A stretch of 64,000 bases of DNA from NCBI RefSeq assembly GCF_001625305.1, contig NW_017802569.1, forward strand, positions 62,001 to 126,000, given 5' to 3'. The notes beneath the pieces are model-generated. The model had not been told where the DNA came from. It did not search any database and was given only the letters and a program-made list of their open reading frames with translations. This stretch comes from Branchiostoma belcheri. Lineage: Eukaryota; Chordata; Leptocardii; Amphioxiformes; Branchiostomatidae. Position numbers and translations under genes: made by a program. This document shows, piece by piece, positions 59,401 to 62,074 of this stretch; position 1 is the first letter of the stretch; each line of letters begins with the position of its first letter.

Positions 59401-61027
59401 AAACTCATACATCACCTTAAAATTAATCACAATCATGCAGTTCATCATATTTATCCATTTAAAATCATATTCAGCACAATAGCAAGACCATTATGCTCCA
59501 TAGCTGTTATAACAAACTTCTTGGTTGGCCACATTCCTTCCTGAGGGCACGGTCCACCCAACCTTGAAAATCAGGGACCAATCAACTGAAATGTTTAAAA
59601 AGGTTTTTCTTTTCCTGATTGCTGAGTCATGCTGTGCTAAGTCAGTCAGCCAATTTAGATTTGGCTCTTGTGGGCCTACAATTGGGAGAATTGTGGCAAA
59701 GTGTGTGGCAAATTGCCTTAGATCAAGGACATTATACAGAAGTGTCCTTGCTTTGATGTTAGAATTAGCTTACTTGGCTCGATCGCTGAACTGCTTACTA
59801 AGTACAAGAGGGCCTGCAAGCCCTTTTTCGTAAGGCATAATCAGGCCTTTTTAGACTTCGTAATTCGTAGGCAGCCTCCGCAAAAATCAACGTAATTCGT
59901 AATAGGACATTAGCCACAAATCGTAAAGTCGTAATTAGCTCTGAGACTTAAAAACGTAATTCGTAATTGGCAGCGAAAATTTTGCGTAATTCGTAATCAC
60001 TACCCCCCATGCAGGCCCTCATATTATCAGTATCCGTGGGATAGAATTAATTCAACTTTAGTAGAATCTTACTGCATTAAAAAAAATTGACTTTGAAAAT
60101 CCTGCTGTTTTGCCACCCTGAAATCGCATTTGGATGTGTTTGTTAAAATCTCACACTGAATCTTCTTACCTGGATAGTCTTCTGACAGGTGAATGGTGTA
60201 AGTTTTCCTGTGAGAAAACATGTACAGGACTGTGTGAGACAAGGTGAGAATAATGACATTGAAATGACATTGAAAACAAAAGTGTCCTCTTGCAAGTTTT
60301 ACTTTCATTGTTAAACTGTATTGTATAAGTTGGACCCCTATATATATAGTATATAGATATTACTGAGGCCACACCAATTTAATTTCTTGGTTAACGGATT
60401 CGCCCGCTTCATTTTTCTCTGATTTGTAAATAAAAATAAAAATTCTGAATCAACTGCAAAATGCTCATGTTTTGCCCTGAACAGTTGAAAACAGTCCTTT
60501 CCTTCCTAGTTGTTACAGTTATTCCATCTTTCAATGCAATGGTATCATTAAAAGTTCAAAATTCATTGTTTACATGTTGAACCAGCCTGGTGTGTTGACT
60601 TCATGGCTCCTATCGTACCATTTTGGGCCATAATAGGATGCCTAGGCCTGTTTTTATTTTTATTTTATTTTTCGCCCGCCCGCTCCATTATTTTTCTAGA
60701 AAAATCCGTTAACCAAGAAATTAAATTGGTGTGGCCTGAAGTCTAAAAAAAACTATAATACCTACCTACGGACCCTAATTTTTTTAGGACTGAAACAGGG
60801 AAACACAACATTTTTTTTACTAGGCCTGACCACTTCCTGTATTTGGCTCATCTTACATGTCTTAATTACTAGCAGACCTGACACTCACATATGTCTACAT
60901 GCCTGGCGGGCAACAACTGGAACAGTGTTGCTAAAAATAGCACGTCTCAGGTTCAACTGAAGCCATACGTACCCTTCATTGTTGTTGGAGTAGTTGAAGG
61001 TGATCAAGTTTTCTCCCTGCTCAAAAT
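8626..61027 (-). CDS. PARP8: PARP6/PARP8-type mono-ADP-ribosyltransferase, whole locus (exons 1-25, many in two haplotype copies)
   Basis: The product transfers single ADP-ribose units from NAD+ to proteins; vertebrate homologues are PARP8 (ARTD16) and PARP6 (ARTD17). Twenty-five coding exons were joined by hand; all introns are GT-AG and phases agree, giving 788 visible residues against roughly 850 recalled for human PARP8. Approximate order: PARP8-like N-terminal part (1-60), acidic linker, conserved region (145-290), UBA-like domain (290-333), Pro/Ala/Gly linker (334-392), Cys cluster (411-455), PARP catalytic fold (560-788) with FAFHGSHIENW and AAYGSGIYLS supplying the triad His and Tyr, and the C-terminal signature CTRFFFVYEDGQVGD. 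The end IGNMTATD is closer to PARP8 than PARP6, but an amphioxus gene should be co-orthologous to both. The start-codon exon is missing. Exons 7-17 and 19-25 are each present twice. Confidence 0.93.
8864..9141. mobile_element. Fold-back element with CAGGGGTTTTTCTA ends
   Basis: Ends CAGGGGTTTTTCTA and TAGAAAAACCCCTG; both arms contain CTGCTCCCTCATG. The CAGGGG start resembles hAT ends; no exact 8-bp duplication. A copy interrupted by another MITE is at about 31,015-31,640. Confidence 0.65.
9423..9507 (-). CDS. PARP8: PARP8 exon 24, piece A copy
   Basis: Second copy of the exon at 22,328, same 85 nt and borders. Confidence 0.96.
9677..10054. mobile_element. 378-bp MITE (GGCCACAGCAAGTAAA ends)
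   Basis: Related to the element at 11,253: arms share ATTTTATGGATGACATCC. Flanked by TTA and TGA. Piece B (near 22,578) lacks it. Confidence 0.75.
10195..10270 (-). CDS. PARP8: PARP8 exon 23, piece A copy
   Basis: Second copy of the exon at 22,739; an ACC/ACA Thr difference is synonymous. Confidence 0.95.
11039..11165. mobile_element. 127-bp fold-back element with 9-bp duplication, MULE-like
   Basis: Inverted ends TAGCCTGGGTACCATCCGG. Flanked by AGTATTATG at 11,030-11,038 and 11,166-11,174. Piece B near 23,545 has one AGTATTATG and no element. A 9-bp duplication suggests a Mutator-like family. Confidence 0.83.
11253..11654. mobile_element. 402-bp MITE (GGCCACACCAAGTAAA ends)
   Basis: Inverted ends flanked by TTA (11,250-11,252; 11,655-11,657). 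Empty site in piece B near 23,618. Contains a subterminal GGATGACGTCC box in both arms. Confidence 0.85.
12014..12394. mobile_element. 381-bp hAT-like MITE
   Basis: Ends TAGTGATGCATAC and its complement; flanks GCATTAGG and GTATTAGG (7 of 8 bases). Piece B at about 23,940 has the single site. Interior has repeated AAGTCCGGAT words. Confidence 0.78.
13056..13127 (-). CDS. PARP8: PARP8 exon 22 (variable insert), piece A copy
   Basis: Second copy of the exon at 24,603 with a GCG/GCA Ala synonymous difference. Preservation of length and frame in both copies supports its being coding. Confidence 0.7.
14797..15124. mobile_element. Diverged GGCCACACC-type element, piece A
   Basis: Arms CAAATTGATTTGTTGGTTC and its complement remain, outer ends are eroded. 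The matching copy in piece B is about 25,925-26,255, so this insertion predates the haplotype split. Confidence 0.6.
15394..15513 (-). CDS. PARP8: PARP8 exon 21 (triad Tyr), piece A copy
   Basis: Second copy of the exon at 26,511. A short GAGATAACTCA repeat flanks the donor in both copies. Confidence 0.96.
16527..16599 (-). CDS. PARP8: PARP8 exon 20, piece A copy
   Basis: Second copy of the exon at 27,616, encoding the same HGSHIENWHSILR block. Confidence 0.96.
17031..17289. mobile_element. TTAA-flanked MITE, same family
   Basis: TTAA at 17,027 and 17,290; one end has diverged (GTCCTGTGGG). Shares the GCAAAAAAAGTCA interior. Piece B lacks it at the equivalent place (about 28,112). Confidence 0.7.
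17345..17457 (-). CDS. PARP8: PARP8 exon 19, piece A copy
   Basis: Second copy of the exon at 28,561. Piece A ends about 400 bases upstream of it in gene direction, so it holds no earlier exon. Confidence 0.95.
17729..17855. mobile_element. Same fold-back MITE, cut by an assembly gap
   Basis: The left arm and most of the right are present; the sequence stops at AAGCACA where the N gap begins. The counterpart at 28,920-29,060 continues. Confidence 0.75.
17856..17875. other. Assembly gap (20 N)
   Basis: Boundary of pieces A and B, between a truncated hairpin element and another hairpin. Confidence 0.98.
17876..17995. repeat. 45-bp-arm hairpin at the gap edge
   Basis: Arms 17,876-17,921 and 17,951-17,995 are inverted copies (AACGCGTTATTTTAATAGCC) around a 29-base loop. 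Piece B begins exactly here. Confidence 0.85.
17996..18565. other. Piece B left flank, no gene seen
   Basis: Contains a diverged TTTGCTACCG repeat unit also seen at 16,840, 27,910 and 30,050. No exon signal. Confidence 0.45.
18566..19419. mobile_element. GGCCACACC-family MITE with a nested fold-back element
   Basis: Outer ends GGCCACGCCAATTTAATT / GTGTGGCC with TAA duplications. Nested inside, about 18,869-19,352, is a fold-back element with arms over 110 bases long (TAGTGGAGCAGATAAC outward), the same type as at 37,461. Confidence 0.8.
19423..20240. other. No gene seen
   Basis: AT-rich; nothing recognised. Downstream of the PARP8 stop in piece B, possibly beyond the 3' UTR. Confidence 0.45.
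20241..20581. mobile_element. Fold-back element with 90-bp arms
   Basis: Arms 20,241-20,330 and 20,492-20,581 are near-perfect inverted copies from CATTATGAAAAACTTAAAC inward. A second inner palindrome surrounds GCGATATCGAC. Each arm holds a CTGAGGAAG hairpin GTCGAAAA core. Partial copy at 37,015-37,258. Confidence 0.8.
20582..21577. other. PARP8 3' flank, piece B
   Basis: From about 21,115 it matches piece A 8,150-8,625, so this stretch is shared by both haplotypes and likely holds the 3' UTR. Left of that point the two pieces are unrelated. Confidence 0.55.
21578..21680 (-). CDS. PARP8: PARP8 exon 25 with stop codon, piece B copy
   Basis: Encodes YEDGQVGDSMVDTTQEKYQK and EILRAIGNMTATD, then TGA at 21,578-21,580. 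Matches the human end (YEDGQVGDANINTQ, VIGNQTATG). The 3' UTR continues to lower coordinates; no clear polyadenylation site was assigned. Confidence 0.97.
22328..22412 (-). CDS. PARP8: PARP8 exon 24, piece B copy
   Basis: Encodes VIHSKELRKHNNIWVVPNPD then HVCTRFFF, matching IWVVPNTDHVCTRFFFV of PARP8. Confidence 0.97.
22739..22814 (-). CDS. PARP8: PARP8 exon 23, piece B copy
   Basis: Encodes EKTGKKENTKRFLESDNLTC then IALCE, matching FLQSRNLKCIALCE of PARP8. Confidence 0.95.
24603..24674 (-). CDS. PARP8: PARP8 exon 22 (variable insert), piece B copy
   Basis: 72 nt, phase 0 both sides, encoding TPHRKGFLQGCKALGCTNQT and TAAS. It occupies the variable loop that in human PARP8 is Ser/Lys/Gln-rich; I see no residue similarity, so inclusion rests on phase, splice sites and conservation in both copies. 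Confidence 0.7.
25925..26255. mobile_element. Diverged GGCCACACC-type element, piece B
   Basis: Haplotype counterpart of the element at 14,797 with the same eroded ends. Confidence 0.6.
26511..26630 (-). CDS. PARP8: PARP8 exon 21 (triad Tyr), piece B copy
   Basis: Encodes LHGAAYGSGIYLSPNSSVSF then GYSCMGHGSHKAARNKALLV. GIYLS carries the conserved NAD-binding Tyr. Exactly 120 nt, phase 0 both sides. Confidence 0.97.
27616..27688 (-). CDS. PARP8: PARP8 exon 20, piece B copy
   Basis: Completes the triad His and encodes GSHIENWHSILRHGLINASG then TKHQ. The donor-loop block HGSHIENWHSILR is almost invariant in PARP6/8. Confidence 0.97.
28561..28673 (-). CDS. PARP8: PARP8 exon 19 (start of catalytic core), piece B copy
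   Basis: Encodes RIKFMHTPHQFLLLSSPPAK and GSLFAF, then the first two bases of the triad His codon. Matches LKFMHTPHQFLLLSSPPAKE of PARP8. Confidence 0.96.
28920..29060. mobile_element. Same fold-back MITE in the exon 18-19 intron, piece B
   Basis: Haplotype counterpart of 17,729. The right arm ends at TTTTTCTCAAGG; the last bases of the terminal repeat are missing. Confidence 0.7.
29133..29181 (-). CDS. PARP8: PARP8 exon 18 (single copy)
   Basis: A 49-nt exon encoding VISSNRSHIVKLPESR, matching WVISSNRSHIVKLP of human PARP8. Present only in piece B: piece C ends at the GA repeat just upstream, and piece A ends at 17,855, homologous to position 29,046. Confidence 0.95.
29341..29484. repeat. 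GA microsatellite
   Basis: About 144 bases, largely pure GA from 29,394 onward; CT on the gene strand. Lies within the 318-nt PARP8 intron 17. Confidence 0.97.
29500..29630 (-). CDS. PARP8: PARP8 exon 17, piece B copy
   Basis: Second copy of the exon at 40,815 (Arg CGA/CGG synonymous). The intron to exon 18 is only 318 nt, and nearly half of it is a pure CT repeat starting 15 nt after the donor. Confidence 0.94.
30233..30358 (-). CDS. PARP8: PARP8 exon 16, piece B copy
   Basis: Second copy of the exon at 41,549 with a Asp GAT/GAC synonymous change. Its donor is again formed with the bases of an abutting mobile element. Confidence 0.94.
30420..30824. mobile_element. GC-rich element with subterminal palindromes, piece B only
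   Basis: Starts CATATAGAATACAACACGG, contains two strong palindromic blocks (GTATTCCGTATCGCCCGAG region, and the CGGGTT...AACCCG region at 30,745-30,800), ends GGGTATGA. Flanked by TATA. Piece C lacks it at 41,736. Confidence 0.7.
31100..31464. mobile_element. GGCCACACC-family MITE
   Basis: TAA duplications on both sides. It is inserted within an older element whose uninterrupted relative is at 8,864-9,141 (ACCCTAAGTGG there). Confidence 0.85.
31744..31836 (-). CDS. PARP8: PARP8 exon 15, piece B copy
   Basis: Second copy of the exon at 42,298; same protein and same donor (gtcagt). Confidence 0.95.
32068..32262. repeat. ACCTCCATGAAAAATGGAGG repeat
   Basis: Begins with the palindromic motif named, then TTTTTGGCATGTTTGTCTG and AAGGTCAAGGTC. 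Longer relatives are at 52,895-53,252 and, reversed, about 58,225-58,380. Confidence 0.6.
32445..32540 (-). CDS. PARP8: PARP8 exon 14 (Cys pair), piece B copy
   Basis: Second copy of the exon at 43,218, with the CVVC pair and identical borders. Confidence 0.95.
33098..33151 (-). CDS. PARP8: PARP8 exon 13, piece B copy
   Basis: Second copy of the exon at 44,486; the 54 coding bases look the same. Confidence 0.92.
33761..33938 (-). CDS. PARP8: PARP8 exon 12 (Pro/Ala/Gly-rich linker), piece B copy
   Basis: Second copy of the exon at 46,137. Two synonymous differences (Ser TCT/TCC, Pro CCA/CCG). The same uncertainty applies to the right border. Confidence 0.8.
34013..34265 (+). mobile_element. 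tRNA-derived SINE, piece B
   Basis: A box TGGCGTAGCAGC at 34,025-34,036, B box GGTTCGAGTCC at 34,066-34,076, a body with GGAAAGGCACTTTACACG and GGTGAAAATGAGT, and an A-rich end. No acceptor-stem pairing, so not a working tRNA gene. Confidence 0.78.
34609..34737 (-). CDS. PARP8: PARP8 exon 11 (UBA-like domain), piece B copy
   Basis: Second copy of the UBA-like exon at 48,612; the protein is identical. The MGF loop and EEAINLLL helix are preserved. Confidence 0.88.
34870..35290. mobile_element. Fold-back element (AAAGAGACTCTTT ends), piece B
   Basis: Arms contain GACGTTTCGGTGACCGTCTG and its complement. The same element is at 48,800-49,180 in piece C, so it is older than the haplotype split. 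Confidence 0.65.
35305..35490. mobile_element. Fold-back element (GTTCCAACACGAAAGG arm), piece B
   Basis: Left arm GTTCCAACACGAAAGGGAA, right arm CCTTTTGTGTTGGAAC with CTGAGGAAGACCAGAGTCG in the centre. The piece C copy (49,215-49,505) is interrupted at about 49,296-49,428 by a further hairpin starting GACTGACCCAGTGAG. Confidence 0.65.
36468..36857. mobile_element. Same GC-rich element, inverted orientation, piece B only
   Basis: Reverse-oriented relative of 30,420-30,824: TCATACCCGAG at the left, TACCCCGTGTTGTATTC at the right. Piece C (about 50,885) lacks it. Confidence 0.7.
37461..38152. mobile_element. 692-bp fold-back element, piece B only
   Basis: Outer ends TAGTGGAGCAGATAGC / CTGCCCCACTA; long inverted arms; ATG duplication (37,458-37,460; 38,153-38,155). 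Piece C reads CTTCAATGCAACTG uninterrupted near 51,520. Contains the TTAA element at 37,656. Confidence 0.82.
37656..37892. mobile_element. TTAA-flanked MITE (CCCTTGTCCTGC ends)
   Basis: Flanked by TTAA (37,652-37,655; 37,893-37,896), ends CCCTTGTCCTGC / GCAGGACAAGGG. It is nested in the fold-back at 37,461; the relative at 18,869 lacks it. TTAA duplication points to piggyBac. Confidence 0.8.
38179..38259 (-). CDS. PARP8: PARP8 exon 10, piece B copy
   Basis: Second copy of the exon at 51,548; TCG/TCC (Ser) and CCA/CCC (Pro) differences are synonymous. Confidence 0.85.
39210..39338 (-). CDS. PARP8: PARP8 exon 9, piece B copy
   Basis: Second copy of the exon at 52,577. Two third-position changes (ATT/ATA Ile, AGT/AGC Ser) leave the protein unchanged. 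Confidence 0.9.
39852..39921 (-). CDS. PARP8: PARP8 exon 8, piece B copy
   Basis: Second copy of the exon at 53,313, encoding the same VEVFQPSNKETFGLG block with the same borders. Confidence 0.93.
40385..40475 (-). CDS. PARP8: PARP8 exon 7, piece B copy
   Basis: Second haplotype copy of the exon at 53,851. Differences (GAC/GAT Asp, AAG context GCC/GCT Ala) are synonymous, and the splice sites are retained. Confidence 0.93.
40767..40786. other. Assembly gap (20 N)
   Basis: Boundary of pieces B and C. On its right is the end of a GA repeat that matches 29,470. Confidence 0.98.
40815..40945 (-). CDS. PARP8: PARP8 exon 17, piece C copy
   Basis: Encodes KKNYDRVNAILDSLMSVREM and a tail ending KYAWPFLSW, matching KKNYDRVMKALDSITSIREM. 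Piece C ends 28 bases further on, inside a GA repeat at the 40,767-40,786 gap. Confidence 0.94.
41549..41674 (-). CDS. PARP8: PARP8 exon 16, piece C copy
   Basis: Encodes VVDLLLAMVKASSHSPRKDL followed by PFPSVVDPDNAKEM, matching VVDLLVSMCRSALESPRK of PARP8. Its 5' splice site directly abuts a transposable element end (see findings). Confidence 0.94.
41865..41965. repeat. Two-unit repeat, probable LINE/SINE tail
   Basis: GTGTTATGCCGAAGGGCGG, then GTTATACCGGCTATACAGA, repeated twice. Related sequence (GTGTTACGCCTAAAGGCGG) precedes AAAC microsatellites at 40,300 and 53,765. Confidence 0.6.
42298..42390 (-). CDS. PARP8: PARP8 exon 15, piece C copy
   Basis: Encodes PVVCEREVCVFAFQQLGVMR and GAADDIATGAE, matching the family block CERELCVFAFQTLGVM. 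Adds the second Cys pair (C-x4-C). Confidence 0.95.
43218..43313 (-). CDS. PARP8: PARP8 exon 14 (Cys pair), piece C copy
   Basis: Encodes ARNRIPTLNEYCVVCDEPHI and FQNGAMLK, nearly identical to human PARP6/8 (RIPTLNEYCVVCDE). The CxxC pair together with exon 15 may bind zinc. Confidence 0.95.
43568..43829. mobile_element. TTAA-type MITE, piece C
   Basis: Ends CCATTGTACTGCGG / GGACAATGG; flanks TTAA and TTAG. Same family as 37,656. Confidence 0.7.
44129..44442. mobile_element. 314-bp MITE, Harbinger-like
   Basis: Inverted ends AGCCTTGGTCACAAACC; flanked by TTA (44,126-44,128 and 44,443-44,445). Piece B has the empty site near 33,056. A 3-bp TTA duplication is usual for PIF/Harbinger. Confidence 0.85.
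44486..44539 (-). CDS. PARP8: PARP8 exon 13, piece C copy
   Basis: Encodes RGRTAKTIPGLEYGFLAQ, matching the KNIPTLEYGFLVQ segment of PARP6. Phase 0 on both sides. Confidence 0.92.
45068..45859. mobile_element. 792-bp TIR transposon with RecQ cargo
   Basis: The ends at 45,068-45,161 and 45,766-45,859 are perfect 94-bp inverted repeats starting CATCCTCCTTCGCAGGGC. The flanks are identical 8-bp duplications TTTCATGT (45,060-45,067 and 45,860-45,867). 8 bp suggests hAT, although the TIR is unusually long. Within each TIR, AGGGCTAAAA and TTTTAGCCCT form a further small palindrome. Inserted in an older repeat that also occurs at 56,090. Confidence 0.9.
45418..45774 (-). pseudogene. RecQ-family helicase N-terminal fragment inside a DNA transposon
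   Basis: The open frame contains SFVRAVQDLFGVERLREHQQ, RALLDGRDVFLSVR and TGGGKSLCYK, i.e. the Q-motif region and Walker A of a RecQ helicase. It then diverges (KCIWASQQRPKPW) and stops, so motifs Ia-VI are absent. It lies wholly within the element at 45,068-45,859 and its upstream end overlaps the right inverted repeat. Either a captured host exon or a remnant of an element-encoded helicase. Confidence 0.75.
46137..46314 (-). CDS. PARP8: PARP8 exon 12 (Pro/Ala/Gly-rich linker), piece C copy
   Basis: Encodes a low-complexity segment ending KPATIGDELHLVPCSTE; high GC contrasts with the AT-rich introns. The left border (donor gtgggc) is clear. The right border is uncertain: three in-phase acceptors exist within about 40 bases, and I chose ctgcag with the best pyrimidine tract. 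Confidence 0.8.
46399..46655 (+). mobile_element. tRNA-derived SINE, piece C
   Basis: Haplotype copy of the SINE at 34,013: A box 46,413-46,424, B box 46,454-46,464, same body and A-rich end. Confidence 0.78.
46959..47225. repeat. Four-unit 68-bp minisatellite
   Basis: Units begin at 46,959, 47,037, 47,105 and 47,173 with GACGTCACTGTAACTTCC and end in TCTGAAG decamers. The first unit is 78 bp because it has one extra decamer. Lies in the subterminal part of the 1.39-kb element. Confidence 0.9.
47859..48134 (-). CDS. Unrecognised small frame inside the 1.39-kb element
   Basis: 91 codons; the first residues come from the decamer repeats, then EGEWYEVKIK-like sequence with three Cys and a His-rich patch (WAHHENHD). 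A second frame at 47,350-47,577 begins with a true ATG (MDHQGQRAQTSSGKLN). No family recognised; they could be remnants of an element gene or captured DNA. Confidence 0.25.
   Translation of the reverse strand: MSEVVRSYDVILSLDTLPEYQGEWYEVKIKLRHTVSEITWYVGPCECTKLGVSCFHDSSLWAHHENHDTMVDVVGAPVEINLLVKSKQAPH
48339..48566. mobile_element. TTAA-type MITE, piece C only
   Basis: Ends CCCTTGTCCTGCGG / GACAAGGG; flanks CTAG and TTAG. Piece B reads ATACTAGACTAT without element at 34,556. Confidence 0.75.
48612..48740 (-). CDS. PARP8: PARP8 exon 11 (UBA-like domain), piece C copy
   Basis: Encodes HVAQLVDMGFTVEMARNALF then MTRNNLEEAINLLLTQPE. This is a canonical UBA pattern: the MGF loop, a helix with A..AL, and NLEEAINLLL as helix 3. 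UBA domains bind ubiquitin. Phase 2 in and out. The single difference from 34,609 (CTG/CTT Leu) is synonymous. Confidence 0.88.
48800..49180. mobile_element. Fold-back element (AAAGAGACTCTTT ends), piece C
   Basis: Counterpart of the element at 34,870-35,290 with the same arms. A related single arm is at 54,560-54,640. Confidence 0.65.
49215..49505. mobile_element. Fold-back element with a nested hairpin, piece C
   Basis: Counterpart of 35,305-35,490 carrying an extra hairpin of about 130 bp whose arms contain TGACGTCA-like and CACTTCAGAGAAGCCACG words. Confidence 0.65.
50187..50621. mobile_element. AT-rich element, piece C only
   Basis: Inverted ends CACTACCAAAAATG / CATTTTTGGAAGTG; interior full of TTTTCTTG/CAAGAAAA words and a CCCCGTAGCAAGAAAATT palindrome. 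Piece B lacks it near 36,186. Target duplication not clear. Confidence 0.7.
51039..51408. mobile_element. GGCCACACC-family MITE, piece C only
   Basis: Ends GGCCACACCAATTTAATTTC; TAA duplications at 51,036 and 51,409. Piece B has a single TAA at 37,311-37,313 and no element. Confidence 0.9.
51548..51628 (-). CDS. PARP8: PARP8 exon 10, piece C copy
   Basis: Encodes KKLKQLHEMSKSFQSLVSSW and KVRPVK. A helical, basic linker segment just before the UBA-like exon, without a confident counterpart in vertebrate proteins. Differs from the 38,179 copy by two synonymous changes. Confidence 0.85.
52577..52705 (-). CDS. PARP8: PARP8 exon 9, piece C copy
   Basis: Encodes IMETFLSKEWKDLSNDRVTA and a basic Ser/His-rich tail (ARSSHSHKGASSH). 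The first half aligns with the LKKIMQTFVSQQWKQ helix of PARP8; the tail starts the variable linker. Confidence 0.9.
52895..53252. repeat. ACCTCCATGAAAAATGGACG repeat
   Basis: Longer relative of 32,068 ending in TTTCATGGAGGT, so the ends are inverted. Contains a GT microsatellite. In the PARP8 intron between exons 8 and 9, piece C only. Confidence 0.6.
53313..53382 (-). CDS. PARP8: PARP8 exon 8, piece C copy
   Basis: Encodes PPKVEVFQPSNKETFGLG and MQIQ, matching IEVFQPSNKEGFGLGLQLKK of PARP6. No difference from the copy at 39,852 noted. Confidence 0.93.
53851..53941 (-). CDS. PARP8: PARP8 exon 7, piece C copy
   Basis: Encodes EEIAKAWKVNRQEPIVIRLH and LSFSQYLDAN, one of the most conserved blocks of the PARP6/8 family outside the catalytic domain. 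The second copy at 40,385-40,475 differs only at synonymous sites. Confidence 0.93.
53985..54359. mobile_element. GGCCACACC-family MITE, piece C only
   Basis: TTA duplications at 53,982 and 54,360. Lies between PARP8 exons 6 and 7; the corresponding point of piece B (about 40,512) reads GTCTTAGAT with no element. Confidence 0.88.
54853..54913 (-). CDS. PARP8: PARP8 exon 6
   Basis: Encodes IFSSIDDVDAELNIDMSFLD, matching the AIDDVDIDLHIDVSFLD motif of PARP8/PARP6. Last exon before the duplicated block; its phase-0 donor is compatible with both copies of exon 7. Confidence 0.92.
55867..56027 (-). CDS. PARP8: PARP8 exon 5
   Basis: Encodes an Asp-rich start (DSGGNDLDDYDLEVDIDDYY) and then HPQLDNDIKSVEQRFGAHAI, matching the HPQLEADLSAVREIYGPHAV segment of PARP8. 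This is the longest single-copy exon of the gene in the window. Confidence 0.9.
56090..56352. repeat. ATGTTTACCTTCG repeat element
   Basis: Begins ATTTGCAAAGCAAATGCAT, then ATGTTTACCTTCGCATATGG, ends TTCCTTCGGTAAACAT. Relatives: 13,290-13,620, 24,820-25,150, and 45,030-46,125, where the RecQ element is inserted. Confidence 0.6.
57286..57380 (-). CDS. PARP8: PARP8 exon 4 (acidic Ser-rich linker)
   Basis: Encodes LWKRVNLQPPEISS, then a Ser/Asp/Glu tract ending DEEDSQEYFTH, equivalent to the EGDNDSEEFYYG acidic stretch of PARP8/PARP6. Probably disordered. Donor gttagt, acceptor tatag. Confidence 0.85.
57939..58028 (-). CDS. PARP8: PARP8 exon 3
   Basis: Encodes HTLVSCSDRPEDAF followed by TTNERIPLIFNRLAE, collinear with the TTEPIPVIFHRIA block of vertebrate PARP8. 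Phase 2 in, phase 1 out. Confidence 0.88.
58029..60169. other. PARP8 intron 2
   Basis: No coding signal. Contains a run of repeated CGTAATTCGTAAT words at 59,850-60,000 and a reversed ACCTCCATG-type repeat near 58,225-58,380. Confidence 0.5.
60170..60207 (-). CDS. PARP8: PARP8 exon 2
   Basis: A 38-nt microexon encoding KTYTIHLSEDYP, corresponding to the SYSVHVSEDYP segment of vertebrate PARP8. Acceptor ctcacag, donor gtaaga; phase fits both neighbours. Confidence 0.85.
60367..60736. mobile_element. GGCCACACC-family MITE, opposite orientation
   Basis: Full-length copy with TGA on both sides (60,364-60,366; 60,737-60,739), in the intron between PARP8 exons 1 and 2. Shows the target is T-N-A rather than strictly TTA/TAA. 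Confidence 0.85.
60973..61027 (-). CDS. PARP8: PARP8 exon 1 of those seen
   Basis: Encodes FEQGENLITFNYSNNNE, matching the PARP8 N-terminal segment. The acceptor (tttcag) and donor (gtacgt) are good. It begins with two bases of a split codon, so a further upstream exon with the initiator Met must exist. Vertebrate PARP6 as I recall it lacks this segment, which supports the PARP8-like assignment. Confidence 0.85.
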
Positions 61028-61614
61028 CTGAAAAGAAAGATATATAATATCACCTTGAACAAAGGTAACATAATTCAATTTCTTATACGCAACACAATCT
61101 ACTACTAGTACTAGTAAGCCTGGGTGCCAGACTGTTGCCAAGAGCAAATACTGTAGGCTACTGTTGGCCCTGGAGTCCAGGAAATTTTACCATTCACCAA
61201 TTTCACACTTCCCATAATGCCTAGTAACGGTCACAGATATGACGTAAGACCACCCTCTCCCCCTTCCTCGATGTAATATTTCCAACAAGTTCTATCGACA
61301 AACTGGTCAACTATTGTTTTGAATTATTTCTCTAGTATAAATCGCATGCCATAATTGCATTTCTGTTGGAATTAGAGAAAATAACCAGGGTTCGAAATAC
61401 AAAGGTGCAATGTGCAAATTGCACGTAATTTTCAAGATTTGCACCTTAAAATATTTTGAATGTGCAATTTTGCACCTGGAAAATACCGATATATCATGTT
61501 TGCACTGCGTATCTCCGAAGTTTCTTGTTGTGTCGGCATCGCGCTGGGCGCATGGCAGCCATATTGTTTTCCTTAGTGAACATCCTGGGAACAAGCTGCT
61601 CTCGTCCCCAGGTG

Positions 61615-61692
61615 AAGACGCGAAGGCACTACGTAATGATTTACCAAATATGGCAAGACGCGAAGGCCTACGTAATGATTTACCAAATATGG
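61615..61692. repeat. Two-unit 40-bp tandem repeat
   Basis: AAGACGCGAAGGC followed by CTACGTAATGATTTACC occurs twice, 165 bases ahead of the hAT-like start codon. Confidence 0.85.
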
Positions 61693-61855
61693 TGAGACCC
61701 GCGAAACTTGTTGCCCGATGTGGTACGAAGTCCTTCGGCAGAGTAATTTCGGCTTTTCGTCCAATTTTCGGTGAAATTCGGTGAAAAACATTGTTTTCGG
61801 ATTTCCCAGCATTCAGTGCTACCCAGGAAATTTGTAAAGCAGGAAAGAAGGGCCC

Positions 61856-62074
61856 ATGAAGAAGGGGACGATTTTCAATTTCTTTTCACGGGCCCAGCCG
61901 GCATCAGAGGCTGGTGCAGCCGGTAGCGGTGGACCAGAGGCTGCTGCAGCCGGGGGCGGTGGATCGGGAGATGCCGCCGGATCCACCGTCTCCGAGGATC
62001 CCGCGGCCGCGGCCGATGTTGACGACGCGCCCCCAGAGGAGGGGGAGGGGAGCGCCAAGAAGCAAAAATTAACC
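61856..62074 (+). CDS. hAT-like gene exon 1
   Basis: 73 codons from ATG at 61,856. The GC- and CpG-rich body contrasts with the surroundings and could double as promoter-proximal sequence. Donor gtacgt; reading on past it meets a stop in the intron. Confidence 0.72.
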
